Shown: piece after piece, positions 16,670-26,413 of the stretch | Layout: the number at the start of each line of letters is the position of its first letter | Numbering within the stretch: position 1 is the stretch's first letter | From: Pseudomonadales bacterium | GTDB taxonomy: Bacteria; Pseudomonadota; Gammaproteobacteria; Pseudomonadales; Azotimanducaceae | DNA: 64,000 nt | Direction of reading: 5' to 3' | Assembly: GCA_041395945.1 (NCBI GenBank) | Contig: JAWKZN010000001.1 | Coordinates: 3,534,001 to 3,598,000 of the forward strand | The notes under the pieces: generated by a model | The model's database searches: none | Seen by the model: the letters and a program-made list of their open reading frames with translations, nothing else | Told to the model about the DNA's origin: nothing | Made by a program: the position numbers and the translations under genes

Positions 16670-18366
16670 CACAGCACGACATGGTCATCCGCGGCGGCCG
16701 CGTGATCGACGGCACCGGCCGGACCGCCTTCACCGCCGATATTGCCATCGACGGCGGCCTCATCCGCGAGGTCGGACGGGTGGCCGCCCGTGGTCAGCGG
16801 GAGATCGACGCCGACGGCGCGCTGGTCACGCCCGGCTTCGTCGACATCCACACCCACTACGACGGCCAGGCCACCTGGTCGAACCGCATGTCGCCGTCGA
16901 GTCACCACGGCGTCACCACGGTTGTAATGGGCAACTGCGGCGTTGGCTTCGCGCCGTGCCGGTCTGCCGATCACGAGATGCTGATCGAGCTGATGGAAGG
17001 GGTCGAGGACATCCCAGCGGCCGTGCTCGCCGAAGGTATCCGCTGGCAGTGGGAAACCTTCCCGGAGTACCTGGATTTCCTGGGATCGCGGCAGTACGAC
17101 ATGGACCTGGGCGCCCAGCTGCCCCACGGGGCGCTGCGCGTCTACGTGATGGGCCAGCGCGGCGCCGACCGGGAACCTGCCACCGCCGACGACATCGCCG
17201 CCATGCGCGCAATCACCGCCGAAGCCGTGCGCGCCGGCGCGCTCGGATTCTCGAGCTCCCGCACGCTCAACCACCGCAGCAGCCGGGGGGAGCCGACGCC
17301 GTCGCTGAAGGCCGAGCTCGACGAGTTGCTGGGCATTGCCGCCGGCCTCCGGGACGCCGGCCGGGGCGTGATCGAGATGATCTCCGACTTCGGCGACCTG
17401 GACGAGGAATTCTCGTTCCTCGAGGCCATGGTGCACGCGAGCGGGCGGCCCATGTCGATCTCCCTCGCCCAAGGCATCAGTCCCCAGGGCTGGCGCAAGC
17501 TGCTGGAGCGGATCGAGCACGCCAACGCCCGCGGCCTGCCCATGCGGGGGCAGGTGGCGCCTCGCGGTATCGGCATCCTGATGGGGCACGCCACCACATT
17601 GAACCCGTTCTCCACCCGTCCGAGCTTCAAGGAAATAGCCGACCTGCCGCTGCGCGAACGCCTCGCCGCCCTGCGCGACCCGGGTCGCAAGGCCCGCATC
17701 CTGGAGGAGCAGCCGATGCCGGGCTTCGCGCGACTGTTCGCCGTGATGGCCGGCGGCCAGAAGCTGTGGGAGCTGGGAGATCCACCCGATTACGAGCCCG
17801 CTCCGCAGGATTCCATAGCCGCCCGGGCGCACGCCGTCGGCGCCGACCCCTGGAGCTTCGTCTACGATCTGCTGCTCGAGCGGGACGGCCAGGTCATCCT
17901 GTACACGCCGTTCGCCAACTACGCCGAGAACAACCTCGACTGTTGTCGGGAGATGCTGCTGCACGAGAACACGGTGCCCGGCCTGGGCGATGGCGGCGCC
18001 CACGTCGGTACTATCTGCGATGCGAGCTTCGTAACGTCGCTGCTGACCCATTGGGGGCGGGACCGCAAACGTGGCGGCCTGATCGGTCTCGAGACGCTGG
18101 TCCGGCGGCAGAGCCGCGATACGGCGGCCGCGGTTGGCCTCGACGACCGGGGTGAACTCGTGCCGGGCAAGCGGGCGGATCTGAACCTCATCGACTTCGA
18201 TGCGCTTCGGGTGCGCGCCCCCCACATCGTTCACGATCTGCCGGCTGGCGGGCCGCGGCTGCAGCAGCAGGCCGACGGATTCCTGGCCACCCTGGTTGCG
18301 GGGGAGATCACCTACCAGCAGGGAGAGGCGACCGGCGCGCTGCCCGGTCGGCTGATTCGCCCGTGA
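16666..18366 (+). CDS. Amidohydrolase-3 / N-acyl-D-amino-acid deacylase-like protein
   Basis: 566 residues. Metal ligands HxH (His62, His64 in DIHTHYDGQ), a conserved GNCGVGFAP loop and a C-terminal GDGGAHVGTICDAS segment are D-aminoacylase features. The substrate is probably not an N-acyl amino acid: the gene lies between an MBL hydrolase and a P450 in a ring-degradation setting. A paralog sits at 41082-42767, also near an amidohydrolase-2. It overlaps the P450 start (GTGA). Confidence 0.84.
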   Translation: MTQHDMVIRGGRVIDGTGRTAFTADIAIDGGLIREVGRVAARGQREIDADGALVTPGFVDIHTHYDGQATWSNRMSPSSHHGVTTVVMGNCGVGFAPCRSADHEMLIELMEGVEDIPAAVLAEGIRWQWETFPEYLDFLGSRQYDMDLGAQLPHGALRVYVMGQRGADREPATADDIAAMRAITAEAVRAGALGFSSSRTLNHRSSRGEPTPSLKAELDELLGIAAGLRDAGRGVIEMISDFGDLDEEFSFLEAMVHASGRPMSISLAQGISPQGWRKLLERIEHANARGLPMRGQVAPRGIGILMGHATTLNPFSTRPSFKEIADLPLRERLAALRDPGRKARILEEQPMPGFARLFAVMAGGQKLWELGDPPDYEPAPQDSIAARAHAVGADPWSFVYDLLLERDGQVILYTPFANYAENNLDCCREMLLHENTVPGLGDGGAHVGTICDASFVTSLLTHWGRDRKRGGLIGLETLVRRQSRDTAAAVGLDDRGELVPGKRADLNLIDFDALRVRAPHIVHDLPAGGPRLQQQADGFLATLVAGEITYQQGEATGALPGRLIRP

Positions 18367-19541
18367 ATGCGCGGCTGAATCTGATGTCGCCGTCGTTTCT
18401 GGCGGATCCCTATCCGGCCTACGCGCAGCTTCGCGCCGGAGCCGAGGCAGTGCCCGTGGACCCCGGCGGCATGTGGGCAGTGACGGCGCTCGACCGGGTG
18501 GTGGAGGTGCTGAAGCGTCCCGAGGCGTTCTCCTCCGAGCCTTCGGAGCACGACCGCGAGCGTCTGTTCGAACGCGCCTTCGGCGGCGCCAACATGATCG
18601 CGTCCGACAATCCTACCCATGACCGGCTGCGCGGCATTCTGCACAAGCGGTTCACTCCTGCCCGGATGCGCTCGCTGGCGGGGCGCATCGACGCGCTGTG
18701 CCGCGAACTGCTCGACGACGTGGCGGACGAGCCTGAATTCGACCTCGTCAGCGCGTTCACCGTGCCGCTACCGGTGATCATCATCTCGGAGCTGCTGGGC
18801 GTGGAGCGGAGCCGGATAAGCGACTTCAAGCGCTGGTCGAACGGCCTGGTGGCGATCATCAACGGCGCTTCCGGGGAGGCGCGGGAACAGGCGCTGGCCG
18901 AGGTATTCGAGCTCGCCGGTTACCTTGCGGCGGCGGCCGACCAACGTCGCGCCGCAGCGAGCGACGATCTGATCGGCCTGCTGGTGGCCGCCGAGCGCGA
19001 ACCCGGGCGCCTGTCCGCGGGCGAGGTGTTGTCCTATTGCATACTGCTGCTGGCCGCCGGCAACGAGACGACCACGAATCTCCTCGGCGGGCTGACCGCT
19101 GCGCTGGCCGCGAACCCTGATCAGCTCGAGCGCCTCGAGCGCGACCCCGCGCTGATCGAACGCGCGGTCGAGGAGGGGCTGCGTTACTGCTCGCCGGTGC
19201 AGGGGCTGTTTCGCCGCGTACGCGCCGACACCCGTCTCGGCGACACGACGATTCCCGCAGGATCGCGGGTCTGGGTCAGCTACGGCGCGGCCAACCACGA
19301 TCCCGACCGCTTCGCCGAGCCCGATCGCTTCGACATCGGCCGCGACTGCCGGGGCCACGTGGGCTTCGGCTGGGGGCTGCACTTCTGCCTGGGCTCCCAT
19401 CTCGCGCGCACCGAGGCCCGGGTCGCGTTGACGCACCTCGTACCGCTGCTGCGACGCGCGGAGCTGGAAACGCCGGTGCCCTGGCTGCCCTCCTGGGTGG
19501 TACGAGGGCCGCAGGCGCTGCTCATCAGGCGGGCGGCCTGA
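18363..19541 (+). CDS. Cytochrome P450
   Basis: 392 residues from GTG 18363, overlapping the upstream stop. Heme ligand Cys342 in FGWGLHFCLGSH, I-helix AAGNETT (231-237) and ExxR (E271-R274) are intact. It is soluble, like bacterial class I P450s, and needs a ferredoxin; the only one in the window is at 57049. It probably hydroxylates the pathway's hydrophobic substrate. Confidence 0.92.
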   Translation: MNARLNLMSPSFLADPYPAYAQLRAGAEAVPVDPGGMWAVTALDRVVEVLKRPEAFSSEPSEHDRERLFERAFGGANMIASDNPTHDRLRGILHKRFTPARMRSLAGRIDALCRELLDDVADEPEFDLVSAFTVPLPVIIISELLGVERSRISDFKRWSNGLVAIINGASGEAREQALAEVFELAGYLAAAADQRRAAASDDLIGLLVAAEREPGRLSAGEVLSYCILLLAAGNETTTNLLGGLTAALAANPDQLERLERDPALIERAVEEGLRYCSPVQGLFRRVRADTRLGDTTIPAGSRVWVSYGAANHDPDRFAEPDRFDIGRDCRGHVGFGWGLHFCLGSHLARTEARVALTHLVPLLRRAELETPVPWLPSWVVRGPQALLIRRAA

Positions 19542-19608
19542 TGGGTGGCCCGACCGCAGGCTCGAGCGGCACATCGGGACGAGTCAAGAAAAAACCGGAG
19601 GTCCAATC

Positions 19609-20760
19609 ATGATTCCCAGAGGTATCATTTCCGCCGATGGCCACATCTGCGAGCCCCCGAACTGCTACGTCGACTTCATCGATCCGAAGTACCGCGACGA
19701 CGCACCACGGATCGTCGAGCAACCGGACGGCACCGAGGCGTTCGTGATCAAGGGCATGAAGAAGCCGGTGGCGCTCGGCTTCATCGACGGGGCCGGCTTC
19801 GGCGTCCGGGAGCGTCTGGAGCGCGCCAGGCGCATCCGTTTTTCCGACATCCGCGAGGCCGCCTACGGGGGCAAGGCCCGCCTGCCGTACATGGACCAGG
19901 ACGGCCTTGCCGCCGAGATCATCTACGCGTCCGTCGGCATGGGCCTGTGCATGCACCGCGAGCCGGACTACAAGGACGCCTGCATGCAGGCCTACAATCG
20001 CTGGCTCCAGAGCATGTGCAGCGAGGCGCCCGACCGCATCTTCGGACTCGCCCAGACCGCCGTGCTGGACGTGGACTCCGCCATTGCGGATTTCCGTCGC
20101 GCCCGGCAGATGGGCATGGTCGGCATGATGATGCCGGGGGACCCGGTTCAGGAGGACTATGACCACCCGGATTACGATGCGCTTTGGGAGTGTGCGGTGG
20201 ATCTCCAGCTTCCGGTCTGCTTCCACATTCTCACCTCACGCGCCGGCAGCCTGCACACCAAGCCCCGCGGACACGCCCTGAACAACTTCCTCGGCATCAT
20301 CCGCGCCGTGCAGGACGTGGTGGGGCTGTTCGTGCTGGGCGGGGTGTTCGAGCGGCATCCGAAGCTGAAGCTGGTGGTGGCGGAGAGCGATGTGGGCTGG
20401 CTGCCGCACTACATGTACCGCATGGACCACGCCGCCATGATCCACGCGGAAGACGGCATCATCAAAGGTCTGTCGAAACTGCCCAGCGAATACGTGCGCA
20501 GCAATGTCTATGCGACCTTTCAGGACGACCGCACGGCATTTCAGTCCCTGCACATGATCGATCACCGCCACCTGCTGTGGGCCAGCGATTTCCCCCACAC
20601 CGACTCCACCTGGCCACGCTCACAACAGCTCATCGCCGAGCAGACCGGGCACCTGACAGAGCAGCAGAAGCAGGACATCCTGCGCGACAACACGGCCCGC
20701 GTGTTCAACCTGCCGGCGGGCGCGGAAAGCTGGCGGATGGCGGGAGAGGCAGTGCCCTGA
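19609..20760 (+). CDS. Amidohydrolase-2 family hydrolase
   Basis: 383 residues. It starts MIPRGIISADGHICEPP, the DxHxxE metal motif shared with the paralogs at 39957 and 59297; it also has FHILTSR (His) and WASDFPHTDSTWP (Asp). A strong site (CCGGAGG) precedes the ATG. The family hydrolyses or decarboxylates ring acids and related compounds; the substrate here is unknown. Last gene of the thioesterase operon. Confidence 0.85.
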   Translation: MIPRGIISADGHICEPPNCYVDFIDPKYRDDAPRIVEQPDGTEAFVIKGMKKPVALGFIDGAGFGVRERLERARRIRFSDIREAAYGGKARLPYMDQDGLAAEIIYASVGMGLCMHREPDYKDACMQAYNRWLQSMCSEAPDRIFGLAQTAVLDVDSAIADFRRARQMGMVGMMMPGDPVQEDYDHPDYDALWECAVDLQLPVCFHILTSRAGSLHTKPRGHALNNFLGIIRAVQDVVGLFVLGGVFERHPKLKLVVAESDVGWLPHYMYRMDHAAMIHAEDGIIKGLSKLPSEYVRSNVYATFQDDRTAFQSLHMIDHRHLLWASDFPHTDSTWPRSQQLIAEQTGHLTEQQKQDILRDNTARVFNLPAGAESWRMAGEAVP

Positions 20761-20810
20761 ACAACGTGCCGGGCTGCCTGAGGGCTGAAGCCTCCGCTCC
20801 GAAACACCTA

Positions 20811-20831
20811 GTCGAAGACCGGGGTCTCGAC
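20811..20831. terminator. Hairpin between convergent genes
   Basis: GTCGAAGACC and GGTCTCGAC pair, with one bulged A, between the converging amidohydrolase and BVMO genes. No T-tract is seen. Confidence 0.35.
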
Positions 20832-20835
20832 GTGG

Positions 20836-22455
20836 TCACCCAATTCGGAAACCTTCGTAGCCATTCCGCGCACAGGTGTCGCAATGGTCCAGATAGATTC
20901 GAACGCCGGGGTGAAACAGCAGCTCGCGGCGCTTGCCCGGCACGTTGGCGCCCATGTACCACGAATCGGCGCGGGACAGGAGGGTCATCTCCGAGAGGTC
21001 GTGCATGTGCTTCACCCAGGCATCGGCCGCCTCCTCCGTGGCCTCGATGCGCGTCCGCCCCTGCGCCCGGAGCCGGCGCAGACAGTCGACCACCCATTCC
21101 CCCTGAACTTCGGCGCAGGTCGGGCCGTTGCAGAATGCAGTGGGGCTCTGCGGGCCGTAGAGCATGAGCATGTTGGGAAATCCCGGCACGCCGTAGCCGA
21201 GATGCGTGCGCACGCCATCGGCCCAGTAGTCCCGCAGCCGGCGGCCGTCCACACCGCGCACGTCCATGCGCGTGAAGCCGCCCGTGCCGGCGTCGAAGCC
21301 GGTGGCCAGCACCAGCACGTCCAGTTCGTGTAGCGCCGCTGCCGTGCGCACGCCCCGGGGGGTGATCACCTCGATCGGGTCCTCGCGCAGATCCACGAGG
21401 GTGGTGTTGTCCTGGTTGAACACCTCGAAGTACCACTGCTCGAGCGACGGGCGCTTGGCGCCGAACGGATGCGGCGCCTCGGCAGGCGCCAGCTTTTCCG
21501 CGAGTGCAGGATCCTTGATCCGGGCACGCGTCTTGTCCCGCCAGAAGCGATAGGCTTCCCGGTTGGAGGCCTCGTTGTACAGCACGTCGGCGAAGGTGCC
21601 TGCCCAGAAGTGGAAGCCGCCCTTCTGCCACGCGTCCTCGAACACGGCCAGCCGCTCGTCCTCGGAAGCCTCCATGGCCGAGCGCGGGTCGGGAACGAGG
21701 TCGTAGAACGATGACGGTCCATGATTGCGCCGGTCGAAGATGGCCGAATACTCCTCCTTCATCTTGGCCTGCTCAGCCGCGTCGAGACGCCGCTGGCGCA
21801 TGGGCAGAGCCAGCATCGGCGTGCGCTGGAAAACCGTGGTGTGGGACGCCACCCGCCCGGCTTCCTGAATCACCTGCACGCCACTGGCGCCGGTGCCGAT
21901 CACGCCCACCCGCTTGCCGGCGAGCTCGACGCCGTGCTGGGGCCAGCGGGCCGTGTGGTGGCAGGGGCCGGCGAAGGTCTCGAGTCCGGGATAATCGGGA
22001 ACGTACGCCTGCGCCGCGAAGCCGAGACAGGGGACGAAGAAACGCGCCCGTACCTGATGCCCATCCTCGGTGCGGATCAGCCACTCGTCCTGCTCGGCGT
22101 CGAACCGCGCCTCGGTCACCCGGGTGTCGAACCGGACATCGCGGCTGATGTCCAGCTTGCGGTCGACGTGCTGGAAGTACGCCCGCAGCTCCTGCCAGGA
22201 GGGAAAGCGCTCGCTCCAGGTCCAGTCCTGCCACACCTCCGGAATAGAAAATTCGTAGTTCGGCACGTGAGAATCCACCCGGGCGCCGGGGTAGCAGTTC
22301 CAGTACCAGATGCCGCCGAGCTCGTGACCGGCATCGAAGATCCGGGCCTTGAAGCCTTCCTGCCGCAGCCGGTAGAGCTGATACACGCCGTTGAAACCCG
22401 CGCCCACGATGAGCGCGTCCAGCCGTTCCGTTTCCGCTTCGACTCTGTCGACCAT
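20836..22455 (-). CDS. Baeyer-Villiger flavin monooxygenase
   Basis: 539 residues. The FAD motif GAGFNG (18-23), the BVMO fingerprint F161-x-G163-xxx-H167-xxx-W171-P and the NADPH motif GTGASG (188-192 region) are complete. The enzyme inserts oxygen next to a ketone to make an ester or lactone. It resembles the 34446 paralog more than the larger 31338 one. Divergent from the crotonase at 22686. Confidence 0.92.
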   Translation of the reverse strand: MVDRVEAETERLDALIVGAGFNGVYQLYRLRQEGFKARIFDAGHELGGIWYWNCYPGARVDSHVPNYEFSIPEVWQDWTWSERFPSWQELRAYFQHVDRKLDISRDVRFDTRVTEARFDAEQDEWLIRTEDGHQVRARFFVPCLGFAAQAYVPDYPGLETFAGPCHHTARWPQHGVELAGKRVGVIGTGASGVQVIQEAGRVASHTTVFQRTPMLALPMRQRRLDAAEQAKMKEEYSAIFDRRNHGPSSFYDLVPDPRSAMEASEDERLAVFEDAWQKGGFHFWAGTFADVLYNEASNREAYRFWRDKTRARIKDPALAEKLAPAEAPHPFGAKRPSLEQWYFEVFNQDNTTLVDLREDPIEVITPRGVRTAAALHELDVLVLATGFDAGTGGFTRMDVRGVDGRRLRDYWADGVRTHLGYGVPGFPNMLMLYGPQSPTAFCNGPTCAEVQGEWVVDCLRRLRAQGRTRIEATEEAADAWVKHMHDLSEMTLLSRADSWYMGANVPGKRRELLFHPGVRIYLDHCDTCARNGYEGFRIG

Positions 22456-22589
22456 GTCCTCGATACCTCACCACGCCGTTGTGCTCGATGGTTGCTACGC
22501 TTACGGATTCCAAGCGGGACCGTAACGATGGGCCGGTCATAGGTCGCTCTCGCGTCGAAGCCGCGGATCCGGGCGCCTGACAATAGTCC

Positions 22590-22603
22590 GTAAGCGCGCT
22601 TAT
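22590..22603. promoter_or_regulatory. Predicted operator GTAA-N6-TTAT
   Basis: GTAA GCGCGC TTAT, with a fully self-complementary core (TAAGCGCGCTTA), in the divergent gap between the BVMO and the crotonase. Confidence 0.55.
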
Positions 22604-22685
22604 CATACCCCAGACCCGCGGCCGATTCGAACCGGCAACGGCCGTATCATTCCTGCAACCCATGCAACGCAAAGGAAACCAGCCC

Positions 22686-23492
22686 ATGCCCCATCTCGAC
22701 TACCAGAAACGCGACGGCATCGCCTACCTGGTCATGAACCGCCCCGAGCGGCGCAACGCGCTGAGCCCACAGATGATCGTGGAAATGGCCGAGGCCTGGC
22801 AGGACTTCCGCGACGACCGGGAGGCGCGCGTGGCGATCCTCACCGGCGCGGGCGACCGCGCCTTCTGCGCCGGCGCCGATCTCGGGCTGCTGATACCGCT
22901 GTTGTCCGGCTCCCGCAAGCCGGAGGACGAGCACGACGAGGCGCTACTCGCTGACCGCTCGCTGATGCAGAAAGCCCTGCTTCGCGACTTCGAGCTGTAC
23001 AAGCCGGTGATCGCCGCCGTCAACGGCTTTGCCCTGGCGGGCGGCACAGAGATTCTGCAGGCGACCGATCTGCGGATTGCCGCCGAGCACGCCGAGTTCG
23101 GGCTCTCTGAGGTGATGCGCGGGATCATCCCTGCGGGCGGCTCTCTGGTGCGCCTGGCACGGCAGATCCCCTACTGCAAGGCCATGCAGATTCTCTTGAC
23201 CGGCGATCGCATGAGCGCCGAGGAAGCCTACCGGATCGGGCTGATCAACGAGGTGGTGCCGGCTGCCGAGGTACTCGACCGCGCCGAAGCACTCGCGGCC
23301 CGCATTGCCGAAAACGGCCCGCTCGCGGTAGCCGCCTGCAAGGAAGCCGTCATCCGCACCAGCGGATTGCCGCTCAACGACGCGTTTCGCATCGAGAACG
23401 AGCTCGCCGGCCGGGTCATGCGATCGAGGGACGCGATCGAAGGCCCGCGTGCCTTCATGGAGAAGCGCAAGCCCGAGTTCCGCGGTGAATGA
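22686..23492 (+). CDS. Enoyl-CoA hydratase (crotonase)
   Basis: 268 residues from ATG 22686, preceded by AAAGGAAACC. Both catalytic glutamates are present (Glu122 in AGGTE, Glu142 in LSEV), as is the CoA oxyanion-hole segment AFCAGADL. It should hydrate an enoyl-CoA, perhaps a cyclic one. It converges with the second crotonase gene at 23528. Confidence 0.9.
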   Translation: MPHLDYQKRDGIAYLVMNRPERRNALSPQMIVEMAEAWQDFRDDREARVAILTGAGDRAFCAGADLGLLIPLLSGSRKPEDEHDEALLADRSLMQKALLRDFELYKPVIAAVNGFALAGGTEILQATDLRIAAEHAEFGLSEVMRGIIPAGGSLVRLARQIPYCKAMQILLTGDRMSAEEAYRIGLINEVVPAAEVLDRAEALAARIAENGPLAVAACKEAVIRTSGLPLNDAFRIENELAGRVMRSRDAIEGPRAFMEKRKPEFRGE

Positions 23493-23527
23493 ACACCCCG
23501 ACCAGGTGCCGGGTCATCGTCACGGGT

Positions 23528-24304
23528 TCAGTTGAACCTCGGCTCACGACGCTCCCGGAAGGCCGCCAGGCCTTCCGCGGCATCGTCGCCGAGCAAGACG
23601 TCCACGACCCGCTCGCGCTCCAGCGCCAGTGCGTCCTGCAGCGGCAGATCGAGCCCCTCCCGCGCGAGGCGCTTCATGGCGGCCAGACCCGTCCGGCTGC
23701 GGCCGCTCAGCTCGGACGCCAGTTCCAGGGCCCGCTCGTCGAGCACGGTTGCGGGGACCACGTCGTTGACCAGCCCCCAACTCCGCGCCTCGTCCACCTC
23801 GAGCCAGCGCGCCGAGTACATCAACTCGAGGGCCCGCCGAAGCCCCACCAGACGCGCCAGCCGCTGGGTGCCGCCCCACCCCGGCACCAGGCCGTAGCGC
23901 GCGTGCTGGCAGCCGATCCGGGCATCCTCCGCCGCCAGCACCACATCGACCGCCATCATCAGCTCCAGCCCGCCGGCGAGGCAGTAGCCCTGCACCGCCG
24001 CGACCACCGGCAACGGACAGGCCTCGAGGCGCAGCAACACCTCGTGGCCCCGGGCGATGAACTCGGCGAGCCGGTCCCGGTCTTTCCGCCGCGCGCTCAC
24101 CTCGCCGAGGTCGGCGCCGGCGCAGAAGTGCGGTCCCTCGGCGACGATCAGTATCGCGTGCACGTCGTCCGCCGCCTCCGCCGCCATGAGCCGCGCCTCG
24201 ATGGCGTCGAGAAGCTCGAGGCACAGGCTGTTCAGACGATCGGGGCGGTTCAGCGCCAGCACGGCCACCCCACGCTCGTGCCTCCACCTCAGCATCCCGG
24301 CCAT
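23528..24304 (-). CDS. Crotonase-family protein with one altered catalytic residue
   Basis: 258 residues from the ATG at 24302-24304. HFCAGADLGEV and CLAGGLE (Glu114) are kept, but the second catalytic Glu is replaced by His134 (IGCQHARYG). It may be an isomerase or hydrolase rather than a hydratase. Third gene of the leftward SDR-ACAD-crotonase operon. Confidence 0.85.
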   Translation of the reverse strand: MAGMLRWRHERGVAVLALNRPDRLNSLCLELLDAIEARLMAAEAADDVHAILIVAEGPHFCAGADLGEVSARRKDRDRLAEFIARGHEVLLRLEACPLPVVAAVQGYCLAGGLELMMAVDVVLAAEDARIGCQHARYGLVPGWGGTQRLARLVGLRRALELMYSARWLEVDEARSWGLVNDVVPATVLDERALELASELSGRSRTGLAAMKRLAREGLDLPLQDALALERERVVDVLLGDDAAEGLAAFRERREPRFN

Positions 24305-24333
24305 GTCGCCCCCTCCCGCTTCGACCGGCGCCG

Positions 24334-25521
24334 TCAGTACGGCACCGCCACGCGCCCGATCTTCTCTCTCGCGATGATCATCTTCTGAATCTGCGCCGTG
24401 CCATCGCCGATCTGCAGCCCGAGGATGTCGCGCAGCCGCTGCTGATGGGGCAGCTCCTTGCTGTATCCACCGTGGCCGTGGGTCAGCAGACAGCGGTGCA
24501 CCGTGTCGAACGCCACCTTCGGCGCCCACCACTTGCACATGGCGGCCTCCGCGGTGTGTGGCTCGCCGCGATCGCGCCTCGCCAACGTCTCGTAGCAGAG
24601 CAGCCGCGCCGCCCGCAGCCACGTCTCGGATTCGGCGAGCGGCTCGGTCACTCCCTGATAGCGGGCGATGGGCGCCCCGAACGCTTCGCGCTCGGTCACA
24701 TACTGCCAGGTCTCCTCCAGCGAAGCGGCAGCCGCCCCGAGACACTGAAGCCCGATCAGCGCCCGACTGTAATCGAAGCCGCGCATCACCTGGCGGAAAC
24801 CTTCGCCCTCCGGGCCGACTCGCCAGCGCTCCGGCACCGCCACGCCGTCGAAGAACACGCTGCCGCGCCCCACCGCGCCGGAACCCACGTCGTCGAAGAT
24901 GGTACGGGTGATGCCTTCCTGGTCCAGAGGAATCAGAAACGCCGAGACCCCTCCGGCCCCCGGCACGTCCGGGTCGGTGCGCGCGAAAAGCAGGATGCGA
25001 TCGGCCTGACCGATGAGCGAGATCGAAGTCTTCTCCCCGCTCAAGTGATATCCGCCGCCCCGGCGCTCGGCCCGGAACGACAAATGCGCCGCATCAGAGC
25101 CGCCGCGGGGCTCGGTGAGCCCCAGCGCCACCAGGGACTCGCCGCGGCAGATGGCAGGCACCACTTCCTCGGCGAGCTCGCCTGCCGAAGCCGCCAGCAT
25201 GCTGCCGGTGAGTGAGGCCAGCAGCTGCACGTAGGCCACGTTCATGTCCGCCCTGGCCACTTCTTCCATGATGACACCCGCCACACGCGCGCCGAGTCCC
25301 ATCCCCCCCAGGCGTTCCGGCAGCTCGACGCCGATCAGGCCGAGCTCGCCCATCCGGACGATCAGCTCCTCCTCGATGCGGCCGAGCCGCTCTCTCGCCT
25401 CGTAGCCGGGGGCGAGCTCGCCCGCCGCGAAGGCGCGCGCCGCATCGCGCACGGCATCACCGGCCTCGTGCTCCGGCATCGGATAGCCACGCGTGCCATC
25501 TCTATCTGCCATGGTGCTCAT
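24334..25521 (-). CDS. Acyl-CoA dehydrogenase with Asp at the base position
   Basis: 395 residues; the chosen ATG (25519-25521) overlaps the SDR stop, and a second ATG lies 9 bases further in. ALGLTEPRGGSDAAH and GEKTSISLIGQAD are FAD-binding segments. Near the C-terminus it reads QIGDGTAQIQK, with Asp where classical ACADs have the Glu of YEGT, as in cyclohexanecarboxyl-CoA dehydrogenase relatives. With a BadH-like SDR and crotonases this suggests an alicyclic CoA substrate. Confidence 0.87.
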   Translation of the reverse strand: MSTMADRDGTRGYPMPEHEAGDAVRDAARAFAAGELAPGYEARERLGRIEEELIVRMGELGLIGVELPERLGGMGLGARVAGVIMEEVARADMNVAYVQLLASLTGSMLAASAGELAEEVVPAICRGESLVALGLTEPRGGSDAAHLSFRAERRGGGYHLSGEKTSISLIGQADRILLFARTDPDVPGAGGVSAFLIPLDQEGITRTIFDDVGSGAVGRGSVFFDGVAVPERWRVGPEGEGFRQVMRGFDYSRALIGLQCLGAAAASLEETWQYVTEREAFGAPIARYQGVTEPLAESETWLRAARLLCYETLARRDRGEPHTAEAAMCKWWAPKVAFDTVHRCLLTHGHGGYSKELPHQQRLRDILGLQIGDGTAQIQKMIIAREKIGRVAVPY

Positions 25522-26270
25522 CCATGCATGGTTAGACCGCCGGACACACTGATGGTCTGGCCGGTGATGTAGCCTGATGCCGGCGACAGAAACAGACTGA
25601 CCACCTCGCAGAAGTCCTCCGGGCGGGCCAGGCGCCCCATGGGGATGGCCCGCTCGAGCGCCTTGACCAGCTTTCCGCCCCCGGCGGCGTCGACGCTCGC
25701 GAGCAACGGCGTGTCGGTCGGCCCCGGGCACACCGCGTTGAAGGTCACCCCCCGACGGGCGAACTCCCGCGCCAGGGTTTTCATCAGCGCGATGATGCCG
25801 CCTTTTGCGGCCGAGTAGACCGCCTCCCCGGACGATCCGACGCGGCCGGCATCCGATCCGATGCTGACCACCCGCCCTTCCTGCCGATCCTGCAGGCGCC
25901 GGCAGACGGCGTGGGTCACGTTCAACGGACCCACGAGATTGATGGCCAAAACCTTGTTCCAGAACTCGGGGCCGGTGTCCACGAACGGTCGTGCGTCGTC
26001 CCAGCCGGCGTTGTTCACGAGCCCATATACCGGCCCGGCATCCTCTTCGAACCGCTGCACGGCCGCCTCGACCGCCTCGTAGTCCGAAATGTCGACACGG
26101 TAGGCGGACGCGGTACCCGACGTGGCGGTCGCTGCTTCCTCTGCCGCCGGACCGTTGATATCGAATATGCCTACGTGCGCTCCCTCGGCCGCAAGATGCG
26201 CCACCAGCGCACGGCCGATGCCGCTGGCTCCCCCAGTCACGATGATGGGGCGACCGTCGAACTTGCTCAT
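25518..26270 (-). CDS. SDR, 3-hydroxyacyl-CoA dehydrogenase type
   Basis: 250 residues. ATG 26270 is chosen because GGGAGG lies 6 bases upstream; the in-frame GTG at 26276 would have no spacing. Complete SDR motifs: TGGASGIG, NNAG, Ser near VVSIGSDAG and YSAAKGG. It resembles BadH-like 2-hydroxycyclohexanecarboxyl-CoA dehydrogenases, so it may oxidise the hydroxyl left by a crotonase. First gene of the leftward operon. A broken copy-like remnant lies at 29916-30026. Confidence 0.86.
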   Translation of the reverse strand: MSKFDGRPIIVTGGASGIGRALVAHLAAEGAHVGIFDINGPAAEEAATATSGTASAYRVDISDYEAVEAAVQRFEEDAGPVYGLVNNAGWDDARPFVDTGPEFWNKVLAINLVGPLNVTHAVCRRLQDRQEGRVVSIGSDAGRVGSSGEAVYSAAKGGIIALMKTLAREFARRGVTFNAVCPGPTDTPLLASVDAAGGGKLVKALERAIPMGRLARPEDFCEVVSLFLSPASGYITGQTISVSGGLTMHG

Positions 26271-26363
26271 TTGCACCCTCCCGTGCCGTGTGCCTTGCCC
26301 GGGTGCTTTCCGTCATGTCGCACGCCGGGGCGCTCCCATCATAACGGAGTGTGGACATACCAT

Positions 26364-26377
26364 GTAAGTGACCTTAC
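26364..26377. promoter_or_regulatory. Predicted operator GTAA-N6-TTAC (exact)
   Basis: GTAA GTGACC TTAC, an exact copy of the window's motif, in the divergent gap between the SDR operon (-) and the carboxymuconolactone decarboxylase-like gene (+). Confidence 0.65.
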
Positions 26378-26413
26378 CGTATGGCAAACCCTCAGGAGAC
26401 GAGGAGAGTGCGC

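Noticed and set aside
16435..18234. A long leftward open frame (599 codons) opposite the D-aminoacylase-like gene
   Set aside because: It is the mirror of a well-supported gene in high-GC DNA, with no recognisable domain.
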